In this document: positions 35,350 through 42,901 of the stretch, piece after piece
Layout of the letters: each line of letters opens with the position of its first letter
How positions within the stretch are numbered: position 1 is the stretch's first letter
NCBI RefSeq assembly: GCF_011369485.1
Contig: NZ_VXCA01000023.1
Span: forward strand, 1 to 64,000
DNA length: 64,000 bases
Direction of reading: 5' to 3'
DNA from: Pseudomonas atagonensis
GTDB lineage: Bacteria; Pseudomonadota; Gammaproteobacteria; Pseudomonadales; Pseudomonadaceae
The notes under the pieces: generated by a model
What the model saw: the letters and a program-made list of their open reading frames with translations, nothing else
Told to the model about the DNA's origin: nothing
The model's database searches: none
Made by a program: the position numbers and the translations under genes

Positions 35350-35781
35350 CTATAGCGAACTTGGGCGAATATCTAGCCCGACATTAGTGTCGCCGCCGAT
35401 GCGAAAACGCTTCACCTGGCCGGGTTGGACTGTGGCGGACTGCTCTTTCAATGGACCAGCCCAGCTACATAGACCCGACCCGCGCTCATCAGCACCCAGT
35501 CCGATAAGGTGTTCGCCGGCGGGAACATACAGACTCAAAGCTTCGCCTGTGTCGATCCGAGCAACCGCGCGGCCATCGAGATGGACTGCGACAAAGCAGC
35601 CCCCAGCAACGAATCCGGTGTCGCGCGTCACCTGAATTGTTCCGTACGGGCCCGCTGGCTTTTTCCCATAGCTCATCACCCTGTCACTCGGCACGGGTTT
35701 GGCTTTATCGAAGGCAACCGGTGATGTGGAGCACCCCGTCATCAGTACTAGCAAAGCTGTTGCGGCGAAAAGTTTTAACAT
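35350..35781 (-). CDS. small lipoprotein
   Basis: 143 residues. The lipobox LMTGC puts the lipid on Cys17. The mature part has a compact beta-rich pattern (GTIQVTRDTGFVAGGCFVAVHLDGRAVARID, then LYVPAGEHLIGLG and RFRIGGDTNVGLDIRPSSL), similar to small envelope lipoproteins with a PEGA-like fold. AAGGAG before the ATG. It lies 48 bp behind the tail-assembly homologue. Phage-encoded lipoproteins can block receptors against other phages; no direct evidence here. Confidence 0.8.
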   Translation of the reverse strand: MLKLFAATALLVLMTGCSTSPVAFDKAKPVPSDRVMSYGKKPAGPYGTIQVTRDTGFVAGGCFVAVHLDGRAVARIDTGEALSLYVPAGEHLIGLGADERGSGLCSWAGPLKEQSATVQPGQVKRFRIGGDTNVGLDIRPSSL

Positions 35782-35829
35782 GAGAACTCCTTGTCTTGAT
35801 GCCGCAACTCTAGCACCAGCGCTTGACGG

Positions 35830-36450
35830 TCACACCTTGTCTTCAGCCAGGATCGAGGCCGAAATGATCATCCCGCCCCACCGGCGTTCGCCGATGCAGA
35901 TCGGTACCGGGTTGCCGCTGGCCGTGGTGTTTCGTGCGCTGCCGAATGCATAACTCGGCCTGTTTTCCGGGGCTGCGCTTTGTTTCAGTCCACCCTGCTG
36001 CGAGCTAATTAATTGGATCGCGCCGCCAATAGCGGTCGCATACCCGGCAGCTGCCAACGCGCTCGCAAATGGGGATGCTGCTCCTCCGGATGCATAGGTA
36101 ATGAATGCCGAGGCGGCAATCATTACAACCCCGAGAATTGTCTGGAGAACACCAGCGCGCTTGCTTCCAGAAATCACGGGTACGATTTTTAAAGATTTGG
36201 TGCCCCCTAGGTCAAAGCGACTTGTTCCGACGTTTTCCCCGTTTCGGATTATCGCGAACTTCATACCCAGCCGGGCCAATCGGTCAACCTCCTCTGAAAA
36301 TCCCTCGACCGTTGATCTCAGGGCTTTGAAGACCTCCCACGTACTGCCAACGTCAAGCAGGTAGTCCTTTTTGCGGAAGAACTTTCGACCGAGGATGCTG
36401 GTGAGCTCGATAGTTGTTTTTGGGGTGTAATGAATAGCTAGCGCTGCCAT
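35830..36450 (-). CDS. lambda gpI-like phage tail assembly protein
   Basis: 206 residues. It matches the tail-tip assembly protein I family of lambdoid siphophages: an N-terminal IHYTPKTTIELTSILGRKF region, a hydrophobic Gly/Ala-rich middle (VVMIAASAFITYASGGAASPFASALAAAGYATAIGGAIQLI), and a C-terminal ASGNPVPICIGERRWGGMIISASI. In complete phages it sits between tail-tip genes K and J. Here no other tail gene is present, which is unusual. It forms an operon with a 128-residue gene (5-bp gap) and the lipoprotein. Confidence 0.82.
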   Translation of the reverse strand: MAALAIHYTPKTTIELTSILGRKFFRKKDYLLDVGSTWEVFKALRSTVEGFSEEVDRLARLGMKFAIIRNGENVGTSRFDLGGTKSLKIVPVISGSKRAGVLQTILGVVMIAASAFITYASGGAASPFASALAAAGYATAIGGAIQLISSQQGGLKQSAAPENRPSYAFGSARNTTASGNPVPICIGERRWGGMIISASILAEDKV

Positions 36451-36455
36451 TGGTT

Positions 36456-36842
36456 TTATTCCTGTGGGTTGGTGGTTGGTGCGGTGGTGCCCAAGCGAAT
36501 GGCGAGCAGGGATCGCGACATGCGGGCCTGATCGAATATCACTTGCTCATGCAGAGGGTTGTAGTTCCAGATCCGGTCGTGGATTGCTTTGTACGCCCTT
36601 GCACCACGAAACGTTCCTCGCAGCAGTTCGGCCGAAACTCGCGCCTCCTCCTCAGTAAAAAACGGCCCGTCGATGGTCACCTTCACGCCATCGCGGACAT
36701 GCTGGACATCCCAAACCAAATAGCCGGAATCTGGTCCCTGACTCAGAGGGTGTGACTCAAACCGATTGGTTTTGCATGCTTCCTCGAAGCGATCCCGATG
36801 TGTCTGCGGGAGGCTAGCTGCGTTGCTGTCCTGTTCCGTCAT
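36456..36842 (-). CDS. element protein of unknown function
   Basis: 128 residues, soluble, mixed alpha/beta (SGYLVWDVQHVRDGVKVTI, FFTEEEARVSAELL). First gene of the three-gene unit with the tail-assembly homologue and lipoprotein. No family recognised. Confidence 0.65.
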   Translation of the reverse strand: MTEQDSNAASLPQTHRDRFEEACKTNRFESHPLSQGPDSGYLVWDVQHVRDGVKVTIDGPFFTEEEARVSAELLRGTFRGARAYKAIHDRIWNYNPLHEQVIFDQARMSRSLLAIRLGTTAPTTNPQE

Positions 36843-36901
36843 ATGTACCTCTGGTGCGCCGCAGGCGCTGGTTATTGGCTGATGCCCGGTTGCGTTGCTC
36901 C

Positions 36902-36941
36902 GTGTCGCGACACCTTTTCGTGATTCGCAAAACGTGTCGCG
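36902..36941. promoter_or_regulatory. palindrome and half-repeat upstream of the tail-gene operon
   Basis: GTGTCGCGACAC is a perfect 12-bp palindrome at 36,902-36,913; GTGTCGCG recurs at 36,934-36,941. The site lies 60 bp upstream of the 128-residue gene and is a candidate operator. Confidence 0.5.
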
Positions 36942-36952
36942 TAATTTGGCTT

Positions 36953-37558
36953 CTACTTGCCGACGATGCTCAGGGTGGGCGGAAGCTTTGGGCCAAACGG
37001 TGCGCCAGGCGCGAAAGGGTCTGGCCGCAAATGCTCTGGGCAGTCCCTGATGAAGTTGGCGGTCGCGATCTGACAGGCGTTGAATAACGGCGCGTCATTC
37101 CATTCCTGCCTTCGGCGTGCGGCGCTGTCCTCTAAGGAATGGGCGAACACCAATTCCGCCAAACCTTTCACGCCGTCCTTCCTCGCCTCCTCCCGCTCCA
37201 CGGCGTTCACCGCCAGCAGATCGCACACCCGGTCGAAGCCCAAGCCATCCATCAAGCCTTCGGTGTCCAGCATCAGCGACCGGCCGAACGCGCCCAGCAC
37301 CTTGCGCACGTCATCCCATTCAGCGCTCCGATGGTCCGAAGACTTCTGCTGAATCTCGTAGATCTTGTTGGCGGTGAAGGGCAGGTAGTGGCGCAGCTTG
37401 CTGGCCTCCCGCCGTATGGCTCGGCGCTCGGTTCGGATGTCGTCTGCTCTCTGGCCGAGGATGCGACAGAGCCGGCGGGTGGTGATCAAGCTTGTGCTCT
37501 TGCTGGCGCCTGGCTTCTGCGCGATTTCCAGCAGGGCTATGACGATGTTGGTCTTCAT
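36953..37558 (-). CDS. element protein of unknown function
   Basis: 201 residues, predicted helical (TTRRLCRILGQRADDIRTERRAIRREASK could be a DNA-binding helix pair), with a C-terminal Pro-rich tail. Starts with an ATGA overlap to the preceding 112-residue gene. Located just beyond the replication genes, where packaging-interference genes are found in some satellites. No family recognised. Confidence 0.65.
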   Translation of the reverse strand: MKTNIVIALLEIAQKPGASKSTSLITTRRLCRILGQRADDIRTERRAIRREASKLRHYLPFTANKIYEIQQKSSDHRSAEWDDVRKVLGAFGRSLMLDTEGLMDGLGFDRVCDLLAVNAVEREEARKDGVKGLAELVFAHSLEDSAARRRQEWNDAPLFNACQIATANFIRDCPEHLRPDPFAPGAPFGPKLPPTLSIVGK

Positions 37559-37893
37559 GGCTGTGTCTCCATGGGCGTGCGGTCGTAATCAGCGCGCAGC
37601 TCGGCACCAGCGCCGCAATAGCGATTAGTGGGCGCGTAGCACGATCGGCAGGCCATGATGTGGTTGAGGTATGCGTCGCGCGCCCGCCGCCACTCAGGCG
37701 CGGCTGTGGCGGCGCTTGCGTGAGGCTCAGTCACGAACTGGGGGCGACGCTCTGCATGGGTGATCAGCGCCAGCGACGGACGAGGCGCAGGGCGTCGCGG
37801 GTTCTCCGTGGAGGTATTCGCGATGGTCGGCGGCATGTGATCGAGCAGGCTGGAAAGGAGGCTCACGGCTTCACCTCGCCCGATTTGCACCAT
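37555..37893 (-). CDS. small cysteine-containing protein of unknown function
   Basis: 112 residues from the ATG at 37893. The C-terminal half has a possible metal-binding cluster (HIMACRSCYAPTNRYCGAG). Pro/Thr-rich middle. The longer frame upstream runs into the iteron array and is not used. Coupled by 4-bp overlap to the 201-residue gene. Confidence 0.6.
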   Translation of the reverse strand: MVQIGRGEAVSLLSSLLDHMPPTIANTSTENPRRPAPRPSLALITHAERRPQFVTEPHASAATAAPEWRRARDAYLNHIMACRSCYAPTNRYCGAGAELRADYDRTPMETQP

Positions 37894-37922
37894 TGCCCAA
37901 ATGTGTCTGTGAAAAAAAAACG

Positions 37923-38150
37923 GGGGAACGGGGGAACAGTGGGAACACCCAATGATTCCGGGGCTTTCAGAGGGGGATTTTGTACCCCACGTTTTTTTGT
38001 GGGGAACAGTGATAACCAAACGTCAGGAAAGCACTGATCGCTTATATTCAAAAACATGTTTGTGTTCCCCCTGTTCCCCAAACACCAAATAAGGGGGAAC
38101 GGCTACAGGCCGCGTCTTTGCTGGCTGTTCCCCCGTTCCCCCTGTTCCCC
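37923..38150. other. GGGGAAC iteron array, candidate replication origin
   Basis: Nine exact copies of GGGGAAC/GTTCCCC in 228 bp: direct at 37,923, 37,931, 38,001 and 38,094; inverted at 38,064, 38,073, 38,127, 38,135 and 38,144; a variant (TGGGAAC) at 37,940. Several read GGGGAACAG, close to the GGTGAACAG-type iterons bound by the P4 alpha replication protein. An AT-rich segment (CTTATATTCAAAAACATG) lies in the middle. The array directly follows the DUF927 helicase gene and fills the gap 37,894-38,202. Confidence 0.65.
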
Positions 38151-38202
38151 ACGTTTGTACGTTCCTGTGAAGTCGGGCATTCGCCTCTGGTGTTGGCGGA
38201 GG

Positions 38203-40005
38203 TCATACGGCACCGCCTTCGCCATCCAGAGCTTCCGGGTCGATGACGTACAGCCGAGCAGATCCGCCGGCGGGGATGCGGTACTTTTTGGTCTTTCGGC
38301 TATCTCGATCGGTGTCGCGCTTGGCCAAGGCACCGCCAACCTCCAGCGCCTTGATGACGCGGGTGAGGCCGAACCCGTGGGCGGCTTCGATGAGTGCGGA
38401 CTTGTTGAACAGGAACAGTCGCTTGTTGGCGACCACCTCCCAGTACCCGGCACGGTTGAAAACCTTTGCGTCCGCCTCTGGGGCGTCCACGTCCGAGAAT
38501 CGGCTGCTGCCGTGCTTGTCGATAAAGTCGATGATGCCGGCCAGGATCTGGCGGTCTTCGGCATTCCCTCCGCCGACACGGGAAAGCCATTCGCCGTAGA
38601 GCAGGCGGCAGTCGGCGAGGGCGGTACCGGGCTCCCACGGGAGCAGTCCGTAGGCGATGGCCATCTCGCCAGCCAGCGCGATCACGGCGAACCGGTCAGC
38701 GACACGGCCGGCCTGCGCGTTGTCCTCTACGAACTGGGCGCGGATGCCGTCAAAGTCACTGAGCAGGCCGGGCTTATCGTCGTCGGCGACCAGACGCTCC
38801 ACGAACGCTGGTCCAAGGTGGCCATGGTGGGCGCCGACGGACACGGTGAGCTGGCGGTGGAAGTCCGCGCCCTCAAGCCCGTGTAATTCATCAAAGGCGC
38901 GATGGGTGCGGGTGCCGGCGTTCACGTCGACCATGCGGAGTTCGGCGCCAGCATGGGCAGCGTTACCGGATATGGCGGCGTGCTCGGACAGCGACCGCTC
39001 GCCGCTGGAGAGCGTGAGGAGGCGCCAGCTCAGTTTCGCCCGGCCTTCACGCTCTCTGGTCATGGTGCCTTTACCCTGACCATTGGCGAGAGAGTAGGCC
39101 ATTTCCTGTACCCGCTTGGGGTCGGCGCGCTTGATCTCGTCCAGCGGCAGGATGGTGTCGTTACGACTGGACGCCTCGATCTCAAGCCCGCCCTTGGTCA
39201 TATCCCAACTGGCGGCGAAAACGCCCGGGTCACCCCACACGGAGGAGCCGATCAGTTGAGCCAGCGACTTGCCGCTCGAGCTGTCACCGACCAAGTGAAC
39301 ACCGCCGCCCAGCACGCCGACCAAACTGAGCAACGGGCCAGCCAGCGAGCAGCCGATCGCCAACGTCAGCACGGGATTGCCCGCACATTTGGCGGCCACT
39401 TCGGCCTGCCACCGCGCCAGCTCGCCGCGCTGACTGAACAAAACTTGAGCCCTGTTGCTCGCCTGATATCGCACGTTGGCGGTGCCGATCGTTCGCCCGG
39501 GTAGCACGAACGCGCCTGATTCATGCCAGCCTGGCCGGCCGGTGGTAGCGAACACCTCGGCGGGGTGCTGGTCGAGAAGGTACTCCATGAACGTGCCGCG
39601 CTTCTTGAGCGCGATGATTACGCCCATGCCGAAGAGTGCCCGGCGAGCGTCCTCGCCGCTCCCGCCGAACACCTCCATGGCGATAATCCATTCCTTGATG
39701 CCGCCCTCCGTGACCAGGCGGAGCAGACGCCCTTCGCTGCCGTCGTCGCTGTTGGTCGTGCGCGCCACAACCGTGACGGGGCTGGAGATCCATTCGTCGG
39801 TGATCGGTCGGTCGGCAGCGTCGCTCTCCGCGTCGTCGTGATCGGCGGCGGTGCGCTTGAAGCTGTGCCAGTACACCCCTGGGCGCAGCTTGCGGCCGTT
39901 CTCGTTGGTTACCCAATGCTCGTACACCGCCCAGCAGGGACGCGCTGGTGCAATTGTGGCGGCTTCCGGCCGAAGGGTGATCACGTTGGCGTCAGGCTTG
40001 GCCAT
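38203..40005 (-). CDS. DUF927-type superfamily-3-like helicase of the element
   Basis: 600 residues from the ATG at 40005. The DUF927 helicase region has Walker A GDSSSGKS at 240-247 and Walker B ILPLDE ending at residue 290, followed by a sensor-like region LTLSSGERSL. Comparable to the helicase half of P4 alpha, which unwinds the origin and works with primase activity. Here primase and helicase are separate, overlapping genes (14 bp). The iteron array begins 53 bp past its stop. Confidence 0.88.
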   Translation of the reverse strand: MAKPDANVITLRPEAATIAPARPCWAVYEHWVTNENGRKLRPGVYWHSFKRTAADHDDAESDAADRPITDEWISSPVTVVARTTNSDDGSEGRLLRLVTEGGIKEWIIAMEVFGGSGEDARRALFGMGVIIALKKRGTFMEYLLDQHPAEVFATTGRPGWHESGAFVLPGRTIGTANVRYQASNRAQVLFSQRGELARWQAEVAAKCAGNPVLTLAIGCSLAGPLLSLVGVLGGGVHLVGDSSSGKSLAQLIGSSVWGDPGVFAASWDMTKGGLEIEASSRNDTILPLDEIKRADPKRVQEMAYSLANGQGKGTMTREREGRAKLSWRLLTLSSGERSLSEHAAISGNAAHAGAELRMVDVNAGTRTHRAFDELHGLEGADFHRQLTVSVGAHHGHLGPAFVERLVADDDKPGLLSDFDGIRAQFVEDNAQAGRVADRFAVIALAGEMAIAYGLLPWEPGTALADCRLLYGEWLSRVGGGNAEDRQILAGIIDFIDKHGSSRFSDVDAPEADAKVFNRAGYWEVVANKRLFLFNKSALIEAAHGFGLTRVIKALEVGGALAKRDTDRDSRKTKKYRIPAGGSARLYVIDPEALDGEGGAV

Positions 40006-40873
40006 TGGCGAGTTTCCAGTTTGCAAGGTCGTTGAAGTCAGTCAGGGATTCAGGTGCGTTGTCTGGCCAGTCAGGAAAAGCGACCTCACCACCCACGGCT
40101 GCGGCTGCTGCGTTTGCAGCGGCGCGGCCTGGGTTGCCTTCGGTAAGGCGATCATCGTCGCCAGCTACCACAATTGGCTGGGCTGGGTAGCGCGAGCGGA
40201 GACCCATAGCGGCCGGCATCAAGTTGCCAGCGTTCATGGCTGCGGCAACCGCGTATCCGCCGTGCTGATGGAGGCTGGCGCCGGTCGCCCAACCTTCGCA
40301 GATACAAAGCACCGCGCCGGGCTGGATGATGCCCAGCGGGGAATAGGTGCCCTTGATCCGCCCGCCAAAGAGAAAGCGCTTGCCGCCGTCCGGTGCGATG
40401 CGTTGTAGGTTGACCAGCCGACCGTCGAGGTACAGCGGAACGAGCAATTCAGCCCCGCGCTGGCGCAAGCCGTAGGAGCGAACGCCCTTCGCCACCAGAT
40501 ACGGATGGTCTGGTGATGCCCGGCGCGCGTTGCGCCACAAGTGATTGGCCTTTGCCGCCGCTCGCTCATGGCGCTGGCGCTGTTCGGCCTCTCGCTGGCG
40601 CCTGGCCAGCTCAACACGTTCGCGGATCTGGGCCGCTTCGCGGGCGTCCACCGGTTCGCGACTACACCAGGTGCTGGCGCCTCCGGCTTTCCAACTCCCG
40701 AAAGCACCGGATGCAATGCCGTCCAGGTACAGCACATACCAGCCGTTGAGCGAACCAGGCTTATCTTCCGGCACACGGAATCGGTGGATTGCACCGTCGG
40801 GCTCTGGAATCCAGTCGAGGGGGCCATAGACGGACTGGAGCGCATCACGGAATAGGATCGTTGCCTCAGTCAT
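39992..40873 (-). CDS. TOPRIM primase-like protein of the element
   Basis: 293 residues. C-terminal TOPRIM domain with the conserved Glu193 in CICEGWATGASLH and Asp239-241 in VVAGDDD. The middle (PDHPYLVAKGVRSYGLRQ, LLVPLYLDGRLVNLQRI) is as in phage and plasmid primases. The N-terminal zinc finger of P4 alpha is missing. Translationally coupled to both neighbours. Confidence 0.86.
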   Translation of the reverse strand: MTEATILFRDALQSVYGPLDWIPEPDGAIHRFRVPEDKPGSLNGWYVLYLDGIASGAFGSWKAGGASTWCSREPVDAREAAQIRERVELARRQREAEQRQRHERAAAKANHLWRNARRASPDHPYLVAKGVRSYGLRQRGAELLVPLYLDGRLVNLQRIAPDGGKRFLFGGRIKGTYSPLGIIQPGAVLCICEGWATGASLHQHGGYAVAAAMNAGNLMPAAMGLRSRYPAQPIVVAGDDDRLTEGNPGRAAANAAAAAVGGEVAFPDWPDNAPESLTDFNDLANWKLANGQA

Positions 40874-41097
40874 GCGACCCCCTTCGGCGGGGTAAACCGC
40901 TTGGCCAAACTCTCCAGTTTCCGAGTCAGGCGCTCGAGCTCATCGCAGTGACGGCCTTGGTCGCCTTCGGAAATGCGCAGCTCCAAGAAGCCGACCAGCG
41001 TTTCCACCAGCAGCACATAGCTGGCGCTGTCGATATGAGCGCCGGCAGCGGGTGGGCCGCCACTGCTCTTGCGATTGATTGGGGTCACGTCACCCAT
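40870..41097 (-). CDS. small helical protein of unknown function
   Basis: 75 residues from the ATG at 41097 (MGDVTPINRKSSGG). Helical C-terminus (LLVETLVGFLELRI, ELERLTRKLESLAKRF), possibly coiled-coil. Overlaps the primase gene by 4 bp and the gene before it by 8 bp. Confidence 0.65.
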   Translation of the reverse strand: MGDVTPINRKSSGGPPAAGAHIDSASYVLLVETLVGFLELRISEGDQGRHCDELERLTRKLESLAKRFTPPKGVA

Positions 41098-41377
41098 GGC
41101 TGACCTCCCGTCGATCAGCGCCAGCAAAGGCCCGGCAAACTTGACCGTTGTTTACACCCTGCCAACGGGTGAAGTCGTCAATGGAGTCGACCAAGCACGC
41201 CGTGACCTGGGCGCCGGCGCTACGCATAACTACGCGTCCGCACTCGGCGTCGGCCTCAGTCAGGAACGGACCCAGCAGCGCTTTAGGCGCCTTCGGATGG
41301 GTCACATAAAACAGTTCGTTGGCTTTCTTCAGGCAAGCCGATCCCGTTGACGCAGATGCGCCGTTTTGAAATTTCAT
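41090..41377 (-). CDS. small element protein of unknown function
   Basis: 95 residues (LFYVTHPKAPKALLGPFLTEADAECGRVVMRSAGA). Lies in the run of coupled small genes between the ash-like gene and the primase. No family recognised. Confidence 0.6.
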   Translation of the reverse strand: MKFQNGASASTGSACLKKANELFYVTHPKAPKALLGPFLTEADAECGRVVMRSAGAQVTACLVDSIDDFTRWQGVNNGQVCRAFAGADRREVSHG

Positions 41378-41381
41378 GGTC

Positions 41382-41879
41382 TTAACCCTTTATCGAATCA
41401 GCGTTTCGCGCCGAGTGCGCGTCGATCGTCTGCGTCCGGTGTGCCCGTTCTGCAGCCATAAATCCAAGCCCTTCATTCGCCTTTTTGAGCGCGGCCTTGT
41501 CGTCGACCTGGGAAAGCCGCAATCGCGAGCCAACAGCCGACGCCTCGGTGAACTTGCCGATCTCTGCCATGAACCCCATGACTTGGGCCTTAAGCGTTTC
41601 CAGCTCCTCAGGGGACGCCTGGCTGGCGCGGTCGATCCACGAAGCGGCGATGTATTTAAGGTGGTCGCCATCAACTCGCTGGGCGTAATTGCTCATGTGT
41701 TTCAAGGCGATCAGCGCCAGCGCGCCGCCGGTTGCCCAGCCACCGCTATAACCACCGATCAAGGGAACATCCCAGTACCCGATGCGCCCCATCGGGTCGG
41801 TATAGACGGTGTTGCCGACGTAGGGGAGGCGGTGAGCCGGGAGGGTTCTGCGGCGTTTGAACATCATTGGCTGAATCAT
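41382..41879 (-). CDS. element protein of unknown function
   Basis: 165 residues with a Gly-rich hydrophobic segment near 40-60 (IGGYSGGWATGGALALIAL) and a helical C-terminus (ELETLKAQVMGFMAEIGKF). It starts within a 4-bp overlap with the preceding gene. No family recognised. Confidence 0.62.
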   Translation of the reverse strand: MIQPMMFKRRRTLPAHRLPYVGNTVYTDPMGRIGYWDVPLIGGYSGGWATGGALALIALKHMSNYAQRVDGDHLKYIAASWIDRASQASPEELETLKAQVMGFMAEIGKFTEASAVGSRLRLSQVDDKAALKKANEGLGFMAAERAHRTQTIDAHSARNADSIKG

Positions 41880-42091
41880 TGGGACGCCTCCTGTTCGGCG
41901 ATGACCTCACCGAGGAGATCGGCCCAAGCCATGGCTGTGTGCTGTGCGAACATGGCCGTCACACGGGCCACAGCGATGTGAGTCGAGGGCGAAGCGATCA
42001 GCGCCAGCGACATCGCCAGAAGCACCAGAATGTCCTGCGCATCTCGCAGATCTTCGACCACGCCTGCGTTGGTCTTGAGCGTGCCAGTCAT
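41876..42091 (-). CDS. small element protein of unknown function
   Basis: 71 residues, mainly helical with a hydrophobic stretch (ILVLLAMSLALIASP). Overlaps both neighbours by 4 bp. No family recognised. Confidence 0.6.
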   Translation of the reverse strand: MTGTLKTNAGVVEDLRDAQDILVLLAMSLALIASPSTHIAVARVTAMFAQHTAMAWADLLGEVIAEQEASQ

Positions 42092-42348
42092 ACCTCACCT
42101 CCGAGGTTCGACAGGTTGTCACTCAGCAGCTCGAACGACTGCTCCACATCCCCGAGATGCGTTTCTGCCAGGTACACGCCGAGGTTCGACAGGCCGGGAA
42201 CGTTTTTCCCATCGGAGTGTTTTTGGTCGTCACGAATGGCAGTCATCAGGGCCAGCATCCAGTCGCTGAACTCGCGGCAGCAATCGAGCTGGAAAAGTGC
42301 CTCTTGGGCCACCTGCTGGCAGGTACCGGCTTTCGATTTGCTCGTCAT
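42088..42348 (-). CDS. small element protein, paralogue of the 42,659 gene
   Basis: 86 residues. The pattern CREF...LALMTAIRD...LSNLGVYLAETHLGDVEQSFELL is similar to CQEV...ALLIALKES...LASLGAFVAMDHANSVDCFIEDY of the gene at 42,659, suggesting duplication. Overlaps both neighbours by 4 bp. Confidence 0.62.
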   Translation of the reverse strand: MTSKSKAGTCQQVAQEALFQLDCCREFSDWMLALMTAIRDDQKHSDGKNVPGLSNLGVYLAETHLGDVEQSFELLSDNLSNLGGEV

Positions 42349-42662
42349 TGCGCACCCCCTTCACCCATTTCGGTGCGCTTGCCTACCACGCCGTGCGAGG
42401 CGCCCAGGTGGCGATGGCGCCAGCAGAAATTCCCGCTGAACGTGCGGATCTGCTCAATATGGCGGGCAATGTCACACGCCAGCTCATTGTCGTAACCACC
42501 CATTGCTGGAATCACGAACGTCAGCAGGATTTTCTCCAGCTTTTTGTGCTCTTCGCGGGCGAAATTCATAGAGCACATATCACGAGCATCGATCATTGCT
42601 TCGCTCAGGATTTCCCCTTCAATTGGGGAGGCGTCCGCGAGGACGCAAAGGTCGCGGCTCAT
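42345..42662 (-). CDS. small element protein of unknown function
   Basis: 105 residues with four cysteines (CVLAD, CSMNF, CDIARH, CWRHRH) and a His-rich C-terminus (RHRHLGASHG), possibly metal-binding. Sits between the two paralogous genes, overlapping each by 4 bp. Confidence 0.6.
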   Translation of the reverse strand: MSRDLCVLADASPIEGEILSEAMIDARDMCSMNFAREEHKKLEKILLTFVIPAMGGYDNELACDIARHIEQIRTFSGNFCWRHRHLGASHGVVGKRTEMGEGGAQ

Positions 42663-42901
42663 TGAGCACCTCCTGTAACAAGCAGGTGCTCATAGTCCTC
42701 GATGAAACAATCCACCGAGTTCGCGTGGTCCATCGCGACGAACGCACCCAGTGAGGCGAGGCGCGACTGGTTGGAGTGTTGCGGGGAGGATTCTTTGAGG
42801 GCGATCAGCAGCGCTTCTAGCTGCTGCAAAACCTCTTGGCAGCCCCTCAGGTGCTCGAATGCATCATTCGCAACTCGATGCGCGGAATTGGCGACAGTCA
42901 T
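42659..42901 (-). CDS. small element protein, paralogue of the 42,088 gene
   Basis: 80 residues, helical (AFEHLRGCQEVLQQLEALLIAL, SRLASLGAFVAMDHA). Similar in length and pattern to the product at 42,088. Overlaps the end of the ash-like gene by 4 bp. Confidence 0.62.
   Translation of the reverse strand: MTVANSAHRVANDAFEHLRGCQEVLQQLEALLIALKESSPQHSNQSRLASLGAFVAMDHANSVDCFIEDYEHLLVTGGAQ

Noticed and set aside
37893..38019. 42-residue extension of the 112-residue gene into the iteron array
   Set aside because: The added sequence is low-complexity translation of the repeats and lacks a ribosome-binding site.
30971..38150. CRISPR or TIGR-like array
   Set aside because: The repeats are 5-9 bp words, without uniform 20-40-bp units or uniform spacers, and no cas or tas-like gene lies nearby.
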